Of a DNA stretch of 64,000 bases, positions 56,275 through 64,000 are shown piece by piece. The DNA is taken from contig NZ_JAATHJ010000005.1 of the NCBI RefSeq assembly GCF_012034335.1, forward strand, positions 116,034 through 180,033. The letters run 5' to 3'. The position numbers were made by a program, and so were the translations under genes. The first letter of the stretch is position 1; each line of letters begins with the position of its first letter. The notes under the pieces are model-generated. The model did not search any database. It saw nothing but the letters and a program-made list of their open reading frames with translations, and had not been told where the DNA came from. This DNA is from Alkalicoccus luteus (GTDB lineage: Bacteria > Bacillota > Bacilli > Bacillales > Salisediminibacteriaceae).

Positions 56275-58209
56275 ATGGCAGAAATTCAGCTGACTTTTCC
56301 AGACGGAGCCGTAAAGGCATTTGAGGCTGGTATAACGACCGAGGACGTGGCCCAGTCTATATCACCGGGTCTGCGTAAAAATGCGCTTGCCGGCAAATGG
56401 AACGGAGAAGAAATTGATTTGCGCACCCCCATTCAGGAGAGCGGAGACATTGAGATTATTACGTATCAGTCCGATGAAGGGCTTCATATCCTCCGGCACA
56501 GCACAGCGCATCTGCTGGCTCAGGCTGTAAAGCGGCTCTATGGCGACGTGCAGCTCGGCGTTGGACCGGTGATCGAGGAAGGGTTTTACTACGATATCGA
56601 TGTAGACGAACCGATTACGAGTGAAGACTTGCCGAAGATCGAAAAAGAAATGAAGAAGATTATCGACGAGAATCATGAAATTAAGCGCGTCGAAGTCTCC
56701 CGTGAAGAGGCGATCGAGCGCTATAAAGAAATCGGGGATGAGCTGAAGCTTGAGCTGTTGGAAGAGATCCCGGCTGGTGAAACGATCTCGATTTATGAAC
56801 AGGGAGAATTCTTCGACCTCTGCCGGGGTGTGCACGTTCCGCAGACGTCCAAGCTGAAGAAATTTAAGCTGATGCAGGTGAACGGAGCTTACTGGCGCGG
56901 CGACAGCAATAATAAAATGCTGCAGCGCATTTACGGAACTGCTTTTGTGAAGCAGCAGGAAGTCGATGATTACCTGCAGCTGCTGGAAGAGCGCAAAGAG
57001 CGCGATCATCGTAAACTCGGGAAGGAGCTTGGGATCTTCGCAGTCAATCAGAAAGTAGGACAGGGACTTCCGCTCTGGCTGCCGAACGGCGCGACAATCC
57101 GCCGCATCGTGGAACGTTACATCGTCGATATCGAAGAAAAGCTCGGCTATAATCACGTGTACACGCCGGTGCTTGGAAGTGTTGATTTGTATAAAACGTC
57201 CGGCCACTGGGATCACTATCAGGACGACATGTTTCCGGTGATGGAAATGGACGGCGAGGACCTCGTGCTGCGTCCGATGAACTGTCCGCACCATATGATG
57301 GTGTACAAAAATGATAAGCACAGCTACCGCAATCTGCCGCTGCGGATTGCAGAGCTCGGTACGATGCACCGGCATGAGATGTCAGGCGCGCTTGCAGGTT
57401 TGCAGCGCGTAAGAGCGATGACGCTGAACGATGCGCATATTTTCTGCCGTCCGGATCAGCTGAAAGAGGAATTCATCCGTGTGGTGGAGCTGATTCAGGC
57501 AGTTTACAGCGACTTCGGCATCAATGACTATTATTTCCGGCTGTCTTACCGTGATAAGGAAAACACGGAGAAATACGTGGACAATGACGAGATGTGGGAA
57601 AAAGCGCAGGACATGCTCAAGGAAGCGGTCGATGACATGGGTGTAGAGTATGTGGAAGCAGAAGGAGAAGCAGCCTTTTACGGACCAAAGCTTGACGTTC
57701 AGGTCAAGACAGCGCTCGGAAAGGACGAAACGCTCTCCACTGTGCAGCTTGACTTCCACTTGCCGGAGCGCTTTGATCTGACGTATACAGGTGAAGACGG
57801 CAAAGACCACCGTCCGGTTGTGATCCACCGAGGCGTCGTATCCACAATGGAACGGTTCATTGCGTTTTTGATCGAAGAATACAAGGGCGCATTTCCAGCG
57901 TGGCTTGCACCTGTGCAGGTAAAAGCTATTCCGGTAAGCGAGGTGCATCTCGACTACGTCAAGCAGGTGGAAGACCGCCTGAGGCGTGAAGGAGTGCGGG
58001 TAGAGATCGATACGCGGGACGAAAAACTCGGCTACAAAATCCGCGATGCTCAAATGAAGAAAATTCCGTATCTGCTCGTGCTCGGCGATAAGGAAATTGA
58101 AAGCAGCGGCGTCAACGTCCGCCGCTACGGACAGAAAGAAACCGAGGAAATGAGCCTCGAAGATTTTGCAGCTCACATGAAGCAGGCGATTAACGATAAA
58201 TCGAAGTAA
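56275..58209 (+). CDS. thrS: Threonyl-tRNA synthetase
   Basis: A 644-residue class II synthetase. An N-terminal TGS domain (about 1-63) is followed by the editing domain with HxxxH in [10 protein letters not shown]. The catalytic core has the zinc ligand Cys in [10 protein letters not shown] and motif 2 [16 protein letters not shown]. The C-terminal anticodon-binding domain begins around 535 ([11 protein letters not shown]). AAAGGAGG precedes ATG. Control is by the T-box upstream. Confidence 0.98.
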   Translation: MAEIQLTFPDGAVKAFEAGITTEDVAQSISPGLRKNALAGKWNGEEIDLRTPIQESGDIEIITYQSDEGLHILRHSTAHLLAQAVKRLYGDVQLGVGPVIEEGFYYDIDVDEPITSEDLPKIEKEMKKIIDENHEIKRVEVSREEAIERYKEIGDELKLELLEEIPAGETISIYEQGEFFDLCRGVHVPQTSKLKKFKLMQVNGAYWRGDSNNKMLQRIYGTAFVKQQEVDDYLQLLEERKERDHRKLGKELGIFAVNQKVGQGLPLWLPNGATIRRIVERYIVDIEEKLGYNHVYTPVLGSVDLYKTSGHWDHYQDDMFPVMEMDGEDLVLRPMNCPHHMMVYKNDKHSYRNLPLRIAELGTMHRHEMSGALAGLQRVRAMTLNDAHIFCRPDQLKEEFIRVVELIQAVYSDFGINDYYFRLSYRDKENTEKYVDNDEMWEKAQDMLKEAVDDMGVEYVEAEGEAAFYGPKLDVQVKTALGKDETLSTVQLDFHLPERFDLTYTGEDGKDHRPVVIHRGVVSTMERFIAFLIEEYKGAFPAWLAPVQVKAIPVSEVHLDYVKQVEDRLRREGVRVEIDTRDEKLGYKIRDAQMKKIPYLLVLGDKEIESSGVNVRRYGQKETEEMSLEDFAAHMKQAINDKSK

Positions 58210-58218
58210 CAGATGCAG

Positions 58219-58247
58219 TTGACAGGAGCGGACGTACCTGATAGAGT
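58219..58247 (+). promoter_or_regulatory. Promoter of infC-rpmI-rplT
   Basis: A perfect TTGACA (58219-58224), a 17-bp spacer and TAGAGT (58242-58247). Confidence 0.75.
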
Positions 58248-58254
58248 GTACTGG

Positions 58255-58390
58255 TGAACAATATACGGACTCCAAAGCAAGAAGAAGCGCCCGCTTCTCA
58301 CCTGTTTCGTCATCAGTACGTTCAGGTTATCGTGGACTTATTTTACGATAGGTGAAGTGTGGGCGAAGTATGCCCACGCTTTTTTTATGC
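58255..58390 (+). ncRNA. Ribosomal protein L20 leader (attenuator) of infC-rpmI-rplT
   Basis: A ~135-nt leader ends in a terminator: AGTGTGGGC (58356-58364) with GCCCACGCT (58372-58380) and T7. An upstream strand, 58288-58302, can pair with 58351-58365 and would disrupt the terminator. L20 binding is known to favour termination in this operon of B. subtilis. The assignment rests on position and structure. Confidence 0.78.
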
Positions 58391-58447
58391 TTTCACGACG
58401 TGTGAAAGCTCTTGCTTTGCTCCGAGACATTATGGAGGTGGCTCAAT

Positions 58448-58969
58448 ATTAGTAAGGATATGTTCGTCAACGAAAATATTCGTGCCCGTGAAGTTCGTCT
58501 GATTGGTGCAAACGGCGATCAGATCGGTGTGAAATCCAAGCAGGAAGCATTGGACATGGCCCGCAATGCAGATCTTGACCTTGTGATGGTAGCGCCGAAC
58601 GCAAAGCCGCCTGTATGCCGCATTATGGACTACGGTAAATATCGCTTCGAGCAACAAAAGAAAGACAAAGAAGCGCGCAAGAAGCAGAAAATCATTAACT
58701 TGAAAGAAGTTCGACTCAGCCCGAACATCGAAGAGCATGATTTCAACACAAAGCTTCGCAATGCACGAAAGTTTCTTGAAAAAGGCGATAAAGTAAAGGC
58801 TGCGATCCGTTTCCGCGGACGTGCCATTACGCATTCCGAACTCGGCCGCAAAGTTCTTGTCCGTCTTGCCGATGAGTGTAAAGACCTTGCGACAATTGAA
58901 CAGAAGCCGAAGATGGAAGGACGCAGCATGTTTCTCGTGCTTGCGCCAAATAAAGAGAACGAAAAATAG
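58448..58969 (+). CDS. infC: Translation initiation factor IF-3 (AUU start)
   Basis: A 173-residue IF-3, the same length as in B. subtilis. The N-domain begins with [14 protein letters not shown] and the C-domain carries [14 protein letters not shown] and the [14 protein letters not shown] region. The only start consistent with family length is ATT at 58448, six bases after GGAGGTGG. AUU is the classic infC start that IF-3 itself discriminates against, giving autoregulation. The next in-frame ATG (MFVNEN, 58460) lacks a ribosome binding site. Confidence 0.96.
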   Translation: MSKDMFVNENIRAREVRLIGANGDQIGVKSKQEALDMARNADLDLVMVAPNAKPPVCRIMDYGKYRFEQQKKDKEARKKQKIINLKEVRLSPNIEEHDFNTKLRNARKFLEKGDKVKAAIRFRGRAITHSELGRKVLVRLADECKDLATIEQKPKMEGRSMFLVLAPNKENEK

Positions 58970-59055
58970 AGCGACGGCCTGTGATTCAGCCCACGACCGT
59001 TTCCGCTTCACCTTAAGACAACAACGATTTTTATAGCAGGAAAGGATGTTTGACC

Positions 59056-59247
59056 ATGCCAAAGATGAAGACGCACAGCGGTGCATCAAAACGTTTTAAA
59101 AGAACAGGTTCCGGCAAGCTTAAGCGCAGCCACGGCTACACAAGCCACCTGGCGGCAAACAAGTCCCAGAAGCAGAAGCGTAAGCTCCGTAAATCTGCTC
59201 TCGTCTCTAAAGGCGACCAGAAGCGCATCAACGAGCTCGTAAAGTAA
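59056..59247 (+). CDS. rpmI: Ribosomal protein bL35
   Basis: A 63-residue, strongly basic protein beginning [20 protein letters not shown], the bL35 signature. It is about three residues shorter at the C-terminus than the B. subtilis protein. ATG 59056 follows GGAAAGGATG. Second gene of infC-rpmI-rplT. Confidence 0.97.
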   Translation: MPKMKTHSGASKRFKRTGSGKLKRSHGYTSHLAANKSQKQKRKLRKSALVSKGDQKRINELVK

Positions 59248-59310
59248 AGAACAGATAACGGCAGCTGCCGAGGCAGCCCGTGAAACTATATCATTTGAGG
59301 AGGGATTACG

Positions 59311-59667
59311 ATGGCTCGAGTAAAAGGCGGATATGTATCCCGTCGTCGTCGTAAAAGAGTATTAAAATTAGCGAAAGGTTATTACGGTTCCAAACACCGT
59401 CTGTTCCGCGTCGCGCAGGACCAGGTGATGAAATCTCACCTGTATGCATACCGTGACCGCCGTCAGAAGAAGCGTGACTTCCGTCAGCTGTGGATCACAC
59501 GAATCAACGCGGCAGCCCGCATGAATGGTCTTTCCTACAGCCGTCTGATGCATGGTCTGAAGACAGCAGGAATCGATATGAACCGTAAAATGCTCGCTGA
59601 TATCGCAATCAACGACGAGCAGGCGTTTGCAGATCTTGCTGCAAAAGCAAAAGAAAACCTGAAGTAA
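59311..59667 (+). CDS. rplT: Ribosomal protein bL20
   Basis: A 118-residue basic 23S rRNA-binding protein with the usual long N-terminal helix ([20 protein letters not shown]) and globular C-terminus ([20 protein letters not shown]). It initiates 50S assembly and, in B. subtilis, represses its own operon through the infC leader. GAGGAGGGA precedes ATG. Confidence 0.98.
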   Translation: MARVKGGYVSRRRRKRVLKLAKGYYGSKHRLFRVAQDQVMKSHLYAYRDRRQKKRDFRQLWITRINAAARMNGLSYSRLMHGLKTAGIDMNRKMLADIAINDEQAFADLAAKAKENLK

Positions 59668-59677
59668 TGTAACAGTC

Positions 59678-59711
59678 GGCTGCCCCGCACTTATGCCGGG
59701 CAGCCTTTTTT
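59678..59711 (+). terminator. Terminator of infC-rpmI-rplT
   Basis: GGCTGCCC (59678-59685) pairs with GGGCAGCC (59698-59705), then T6. Confidence 0.92.
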
Positions 59712-59764
59712 CATGGCTGCTTGCCGAGCGGCTTGCATGAATTATAACGATGGAGGCAGTGTGG

Positions 59765-60025
59765 ATGATAACAGCAGCAGTCTACTATATAGTCGTCAAC
59801 GCGGCTGGAGCTGCGTTGTTTGCAGCGGATAAGCGAAAGGCCCGGCTTGGAAAGTGGCGGATTCAGGAAAAGACGCTGCTGCTTTGGGCATTTGCCGGAG
59901 CAGCGCCCTTGATGATTCTGACGGGCAGGCTTATTCGGCACAAAACGCGTACGCTTGTTTTTCGAGCCGGCATGCCGGCTGCTGTCCTGATCCATGCTGG
60001 ATTCTGGATTTGGATGCTGATGTAA
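59765..60025 (+). CDS. ysdA: YsdA, DUF1294 membrane protein
   Basis: An 86-residue protein with three membrane segments (about 2-22, 40-58 and 68-85). The cytoplasmic loop DKRKARLGKWRIQEKTLL holds the DUF1294 signature (basic residues and WRIxE). No function is known. ATG 59765 is preferred because GGAGGC at 59752-59757 fits its spacing; ATG 59750 and GTG 59759 are too close. It lies downstream of rplT as in B. subtilis. Confidence 0.88.
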   Translation: MITAAVYYIVVNAAGAALFAADKRKARLGKWRIQEKTLLLWAFAGAAPLMILTGRLIRHKTRTLVFRAGMPAAVLIHAGFWIWMLM

Positions 60026-60040
60026 AAGGAGTCTGGTATC

Positions 60041-60613
60041 GTGGAAGAACTGGAAACGACGATCTTTCAAGTCATTGAACAGGCAGGGTGGCTTGCACCG
60101 CTTATTTTTGTGCTGCTGCATCTGTTCCGGCCATTCCTGTTTCTTCCGGTCGTCATCGTCTGTATGGCAGGCGGGTACTTTTTCGGATTCGTGCAGGGCA
60201 GCTTGTACTCAATTGCAGGACTCGCCTTAATGTCTGCAGCTTTCTATGCTGTTGTACAGAAGCTGCCCCGTTTTCGGGAACGGGTCGCCCGGTTGAAAAA
60301 GAAAGTGTTTCACGACAGGCAGATGACAGTCGGTCAGGTCATGATTTTGCGCATGCTGCCGTTTGTTCATTTTCATCTGCTTTCGCTGTACCTGATGGAA
60401 ATGACTAGCAATTTCAGAAGTTATATGACGTACAGTGTGCTTGGTATCATTCTTCCGGCCATGCTGTTTACCGGCTTCGGTCATATCCTTGTGGAACTGT
60501 CATGGGTTTATGCCCTGCCGATACTCGGTCTTCTGGCAGCAGCTTTTTTCTATTTAGGCCGTCGGGAAGAACGGCCTGACCCTATACGTCCGTCACCGAG
60601 CAGAGCTGGGTAA
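60041..60613 (+). CDS. ytxB: VTT-domain (TVP38/TMEM64, DedA-like) membrane protein
   Basis: A 190-residue inner-membrane protein with about five hydrophobic segments. The VTT core is recognisable in the FLFLPVVIVCMAGGYFFG re-entrant region and in the RMLPFVHFHLLSL segment, although the usual ILRLxPxxPfxxxN is altered. Proteins of this class are implicated in lipid scrambling or transport. The symbol reflects similarity to B. subtilis YtxB and is tentative. The start is GTG at 60041 with AAAGGAG upstream, 15 bp after ysdA, so probably co-transcribed. Confidence 0.78.
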   Translation: MEELETTIFQVIEQAGWLAPLIFVLLHLFRPFLFLPVVIVCMAGGYFFGFVQGSLYSIAGLALMSAAFYAVVQKLPRFRERVARLKKKVFHDRQMTVGQVMILRMLPFVHFHLLSLYLMEMTSNFRSYMTYSVLGIILPAMLFTGFGHILVELSWVYALPILGLLAAAFFYLGRREERPDPIRPSPSRAG

Positions 60614-60821
60614 CGACAGATGAATCTTCCGCAGCAGTAAACGTGTACGATTAGCTTCATATTTCCTGGGATGGGCACCGTGCGGGTTTTCCCTGAGTGG
60701 TGCCTGAGTGAAAAAACATCATTGAAGCTGTCTTCGTTCATGGCTTCATAAACAGCTAGTTTATTGAATCCACTGCGAGCTTTGAACGATACGTTTATAA
60801 GCATAAGAAAAAGATACAGCC

Positions 60822-60858
60822 AAAAGGCTCTCACCTGTTTATCAGGTGAGAGCCTTTT
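60822..60858. terminator. Bidirectional terminator before ysdB
   Basis: A perfect 16-bp stem beginning AAAAGGCTCTCACCTG, with a 5-nt loop and A/T tracts on both sides, between convergent genes. Confidence 0.92.
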
Positions 60859-60892
60859 CTGCGATATAAAAGCTGTTCCGTGTGAAGAACGG

Positions 60893-61306
60893 TTAATTAG
60901 TTTGTTTCTGTTTCTTACGGAGACGTTTAATGATATCGTGCACCGGCAGTCCCCATTCTATTTCCGCTTTCGGATAGCGGACGAGAATTTCTTTTTCCAT
61001 CGTTTCAAAATCAGCAAGCGTCATGCCGCGCAGTTCATCCAGATTTTCAGCCTGTATCACGATCGTTGTCACTTCGACTGACTGGTCCGCCGTTCCTAAA
61101 AATTTTTCCCCTTCAAACAAAGCGCCCTGGGTCGTAATGAACAAATGGCGCCGTACGTTCTCCGGATCGTCGAGCACATAAAAATCATGGCTGCGCCGGG
61201 CCCTTTCGAGTCTGCGGCTGGGATCGGTAATATATTTAATGATACTGAAGGCGATGATTCCGACAGCGATAAGCAGGAAAAGCCGAAAAAGAATTACGGT
61301 CATCAT
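60893..61306 (-). CDS. ysdB: YsdB-like membrane-anchored protein
   Basis: A 137-residue protein with one N-terminal transmembrane helix (about 3-24) and a soluble domain containing FYVLDDPENVRRHLFITTQGALFEGEKFLG. It matches the size and neighbourhood of B. subtilis YsdB, a sigma-W-dependent protein of unknown role. The start at 61306 has GGAGAG on the minus strand; an ATG at 61360 would add a polar tail ahead of the membrane helix. Confidence 0.82.
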   Translation of the reverse strand: MMTVILFRLFLLIAVGIIAFSIIKYITDPSRRLERARRSHDFYVLDDPENVRRHLFITTQGALFEGEKFLGTADQSVEVTTIVIQAENLDELRGMTLADFETMEKEILVRYPKAEIEWGLPVHDIIKRLRKKQKQTN

Positions 61307-61506
61307 GGTAATCTCTCCTTCTCTCAAGGTCGTACCAGGGTATCTGTTTCTATCGTACACGCCAGATGAATTGAACGTAAAGAAATAGCTCTTGTTATGT
61401 TACGATAGAGCATGCAGGAAGGTTTCACAATGCAGTTATTTTCCTGATAGAAGACATGTGAAATGCTCTTATAAATGTTGCTGATAACGAAAAGGAGAAG
61501 ATACCA

Positions 61507-62007
61507 ATGGACTTGCAGGCGTTATTTACACACCAGCAGAAGCTGGACAGCTATATCGAAGAGAAACGCCAAGTGAAGGCAGAGGATGTATTTGAAGAAA
61601 AACTGCTGGCCTTTTCTGTGGAAGCGGGCGAATTGGCCAATGAAGTGAGAAGCTTCAAGTTCTGGAGCAGCCGCGGCCCTTCTGAAGACAGCGTCATTTT
61701 AGAAGAATACGTAGACGGTCTGCATTTTCTGCTGTCGATCGGAAATACGCTCGCACTCTCACCGGAAGCCGATGCGGTGGATCTGGAGCAGGACAAGGCG
61801 GATGAGAAAGAACAGACCGCTGCATTTCTTGAGCTGTTTGCAGCCGTCTCCCTGCTGCGAATCGAACCTTCTGCTGAAACGTACGGGGCGCTGTTCTCAG
61901 CCTATTTGAGTCTGGCTGGACTCCTTGGCTATACGTGGGAGGATGTTACCCATGCGTACGCGCAAAAGAATGAGGAAAATTACAATCGCCAGCAAAACGG
62001 TTATTAA
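61507..62007 (+). CDS. Dimeric (all-alpha) dUTPase family protein
   Basis: A 166-residue all-helical NTP pyrophosphatase of the dUTPase_2/MazG superfamily. Metal ligands are visible as Glu39 and Glu42 in EAGELANE and Glu67 and Asp70 in EEYVDGLHFLLS, the ExxE...ExxD arrangement of dimeric dUTPases. It should hydrolyse dUTP to dUMP and keep uracil out of DNA. GAAAAGGAGAAG precedes ATG. It lies 90 bp before ysdC. Confidence 0.88.
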   Translation: MDLQALFTHQQKLDSYIEEKRQVKAEDVFEEKLLAFSVEAGELANEVRSFKFWSSRGPSEDSVILEEYVDGLHFLLSIGNTLALSPEADAVDLEQDKADEKEQTAAFLELFAAVSLLRIEPSAETYGALFSAYLSLAGLLGYTWEDVTHAYAQKNEENYNRQQNGY

Positions 62008-62096
62008 TTCGACAGACGAAGGAATTGAGACACAGACAGAAAAACGCTATACTGAACAGGAGTACATATTACTGCAATAGAGGAGGATGATCGATC

Positions 62097-63176
62097 ATGG
62101 ATGAAATGCTCAGCATGCTCAAAGATCTGACAGACGCTAACGGGGTTCCCGGCAACGAACGCGAGCCGCGTGACGTGATGAAACGCTACATCGAACCGTT
62201 CGCAGATGAGGTGGAAACAGATCAGCTTGGAAGCCTGATTGCGAAAAAGCACGGCTCTGTTCAAAACGGACCGAAGATTATGGTGGCAGGTCACCTGGAT
62301 GAAATTGGATTTATGATTACGAATATCGACGACAACGGCTTCCTGAAGTTCCAGTGCGTCGGCGGATGGTGGGAGCAGGTCATGCTTGCCCAGCGGGTGA
62401 CGGTGATGACAAAGGATGGCAGCATCCCTGGTGTTATCGGATCCAAGCCCCCGCACATTCTTCCTGCAGAGGCGCGAAAGAAATCGGTTGATAAAAAAGA
62501 AATGTTTATCGATATCGGTGCCAAGGACAAAGAAGAAGCAGCGTCCTTCGGCGTGCGTCCCGGTGACTCCGTCGTACCGGTCTGCGACTTTACTGTTATG
62601 AAAAATGAGAAGTATTTGATGGCGAAAGCGTGGGATAACCGAATCGGCTGCGCGATCGCGATTGAAGTGCTGCGCAGGCTGAAAGACGAAGACCACCCGA
62701 ATACGGTCTACGGCGTTGGAACGGTTCAGGAAGAAGTCGGTCTCCGGGGAGCGAAAACATCTGCTAATCAGATCCAGCCGGATATCGGGTTTGGCGTAGA
62801 TGTGGGTATCGCCGGCGACACACCAGGTGTATCGGATAAGGATGCCCTCGCTAAAATGGGTGACGGTCCGCAGATCATCGTGTATGATGCATCCATGATT
62901 TCGCATAAAGGACTGCGTGACTTCGTTACGGATACAGCAGACGCTGCAGACATTCCGTATCAGTTTGATTCAGTACCAGGCGGTGGTACGGATTCCGGAG
63001 CGATTCATTTAACGGCTAACGGTGTACCTGCTTTATCTATCACGATCGCAACACGCTACATTCACACGCATGCCGGTATCCTGCACCGGGATGACTTCGA
63101 GAATGCGGTAAAACTGATCGTGGAAGTGATTAAAAAACTTGACCGCGACACTGTCGACAGCATTACGTTTTCCTGA
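62097..63176 (+). CDS. ysdC: M42-family glutamyl aminopeptidase/deblocking enzyme YsdC
   Basis: A 359-residue dinuclear aminopeptidase of the tetrahedral (TET) type. Ligands and catalytic residues are seen in VAGHLDEIG (His66), AWDNRIGC (bridging Asp), QEEVGLRGA (catalytic Glu pair), [11 protein letters not shown] (Asp) and YIHTHAGI (His). The PDZ-like insertion typical of M42 lies at about 70-165. GAGGAGGATG precedes ATG. An insertion sequence begins 15 bp after its stop. Confidence 0.95.
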   Translation: MDEMLSMLKDLTDANGVPGNEREPRDVMKRYIEPFADEVETDQLGSLIAKKHGSVQNGPKIMVAGHLDEIGFMITNIDDNGFLKFQCVGGWWEQVMLAQRVTVMTKDGSIPGVIGSKPPHILPAEARKKSVDKKEMFIDIGAKDKEEAASFGVRPGDSVVPVCDFTVMKNEKYLMAKAWDNRIGCAIAIEVLRRLKDEDHPNTVYGVGTVQEEVGLRGAKTSANQIQPDIGFGVDVGIAGDTPGVSDKDALAKMGDGPQIIVYDASMISHKGLRDFVTDTADAADIPYQFDSVPGGGTDSGAIHLTANGVPALSITIATRYIHTHAGILHRDDFENAVKLIVEVIKKLDRDTVDSITFS

Positions 63177-63200
63177 TAAGCGTGTTCAGAAGGGGCTGTC

Positions 63201-64000
63201 TCAAAAGCCCTTTATGAAACAAAAAAAGCGGTGCCGGATGTGTCCGGTTCCGCTTTTTTTGGAATGAAATGAGAAAAAGACAAAAAAACAGCAGAAAGCC
63301 GAGCGGCTCCCGGCCACTTTCAGGAGGTTGTGGGCTGCGGCGAGCAGCCCGACCTCCAGGGTGACCTTCTCGAGGCCACGGAGGTGAAAGCGGCGGAACG
63401 ACCGATTGCCCTTGATCTGCCCGAACACGCTTTCGACCTCGTTTTTTCGTTTCGCGTAGGTCGCTGCGCCCTCGGGAGACCAAAGGAAGGCTCTGGCTTT
63501 GGCTTTTTCTTCTTCGTAGGTCGGGTTCCACAATACCTGCCGGTTTCCTTCTGCTTTCGTACAGAAGGCTTTGATCGGACAATCCGAACAGTCTTCACTT
63601 TCGTACCGTTTAAAATCCCGGCGGTAGCCGGTGATGGGATCGGTCCGGCTGGTGTATCCCCGGAACGTGACCCGCCGGTTGTTCGGACAACGGAACCAGT
63701 CGTTCGTTTCGTCGTAGTCCCAGTTCTGGACCTTGTCGATGCGTTTCGTAAACGAGGGTTTCGTTTCGGCAGCCAGGGTGTTGTACGGAATCAAAAACGG
63801 GTTCTCTGCCTGGAGAGGCGCCTCTTCCAGAAGATACGTATAGGTTGGCTCACTGCCATAGCCGGCATCCGCTGCGAGCTGCTTGGGAAACGGCAGGGAC
63901 CAGGAGCGGAGAAGCTCCAGGTGCGGGATCAGGCAGCGGGTATCCGTCGGGCGCTGATGCACCGAATAGCCGAGCACAAATTGATTTTCCGTGCCCATCT
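63201..64000 (-). CDS. IS1182-family transposase, C-terminal part
   Basis: About 266 codons, open at the window end and closed by TGA at 63201-63203. The DDE-fold core shows AADAGYGSE (catalytic Asp), a Cys-rich insertion (CSDCPIKAFCTK) and the C-terminal NEVESVFGQIKGN with the catalytic Glu, the normal IS1182 layout. The last ~30 residues (Phe/Cys-rich, then KSGTGHIRHR) are encoded by a terminator-like hairpin, so the true C-terminus may be shorter. No frameshift is visible, so the copy could be active if the missing N-terminus is intact. Confidence 0.88.
   Translation of the reverse strand, partial: MGTENQFVLGYSVHQRPTDTRCLIPHLELLRSWSLPFPKQLAADAGYGSEPTYTYLLEEAPLQAENPFLIPYNTLAAETKPSFTKRIDKVQNWDYDETNDWFRCPNNRRVTFRGYTSRTDPITGYRRDFKRYESEDCSDCPIKAFCTKAEGNRQVLWNPTYEEEKAKARAFLWSPEGAATYAKRKNEVESVFGQIKGNRSFRRFHLRGLEKVTLEVGLLAAAHNLLKVAGSRSAFCCFFVFFSFHSKKSGTGHIRHRFFCFIKGF
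63221..63260. terminator. Strong bidirectional terminator at the end of the IS
   Basis: AAAAAAAGCGG (63221-63231) pairs with CCGCTTTTTTT (63250-63260), with an inner CCGGA/TCCGG stem. It lies inside the last codons of the transposase frame. Confidence 0.85.

Larger units (their letters stand above)
63192..64000 (-). mobile_element. IS1182-family insertion sequence, partial (continues past the window)
   Basis: The element is defined by the transposase gene on the minus strand. Its left end is probably the GGGGCTGTCTCAAAAG sequence at 63192, 15 bp after ysdC, a terminal-repeat type common to IS1182-like elements of Bacilli. The other end and the target duplication are outside the window. Confidence 0.75.

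Noticed and set aside
56362..58275. Long minus-strand frames opposite thrS
   Set aside because: They are antisense shadows of a strongly conserved plus-strand gene with no start signals of their own.

Overview
The window is a stretch of core chromosome from a low-GC Gram-positive bacterium of the family Bacillaceae. Gene order closely follows the Bacillus subtilis ezrA-thiI-sppA-ackA-dnaE-accDA-pfkA-pyk-citZ-icd-mdh-phoPR-polA-gapB-dnaBI-thrS-infC-ysdC region. Acidic proteins, a glutamate-rich surface protein, an alkaliphile-type intergenic repeat and a futalosine-pathway gene (mqnC) suggest a halophilic or alkaliphilic member such as the Alkalicoccus/Salisediminibacterium group. The species assignment is a guess.

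Layout. 1-5988: ezrA end, an acidic membrane-anchored protein, nifZ-thiI (tRNA 4-thiouridine) and an amidohydrolase (ytcJ). 6027-9044: NAD kinase (opposite strand), then sppA-yteJ-tpx. 9185-13011: an unassigned permease-like protein, ytxK and ackA. 13084-16141: a complete cold-sensing membrane-fluidity module (des, desK, desR) with a palindromic DesR-type site. 16203-23400: UspA, an odd short-chain dehydrogenase, an Xaa-Pro peptidase, ytkL, a lipoprotein, ytoI, ytpI and nrnA. 23634-38766: dnaE, malic enzyme, a FadR-like regulator, accDA, pfkA, pyk, fxsA, ytwI and the TCA set citZ-icd-mdh, i.e. central carbon metabolism feeding fatty-acid synthesis. 39171-47033: a MaoC-like protein, phoPR, and polA-mutM-coaE. 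47269-53840: a bacterial eRF1-like (baeRF) protein, gapB and speD, a small unknown gene, nrdR and dnaBI. 53841-54819: a gene-free, repeat-derived segment. 54820-63176: mqnC, T-box-controlled thrS, infC-rpmI-rplT with an L20-type leader, ysdA, a VTT-family protein, ysdB, a dUTPase and the M42 peptidase ysdC. 63192-64000: the end of an IS1182-type insertion sequence.

Regulation can be read in several places: two consensus-matching CcpN boxes in a 50-bp palindrome at gapB, candidate CcpA cre sites at the MaoC gene, citZ and ackA, the DesR palindrome at des, a Thr T-box at thrS, an attenuator before infC, and an AUU start for infC.

The main surprises are as follows. Three sporulation-associated genes expected from synteny (sspA, ytfJ, ytxC) are all absent. 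A ~740-bp block sits between two copies of one 30-bp terminator hairpin. A short-chain dehydrogenase lacks its catalytic Ser and Tyr. A baeRF gene and a lone mqnC occupy otherwise conserved neighbourhoods. I saw no tRNA or rRNA genes, CRISPR array, prophage or obvious defence system.
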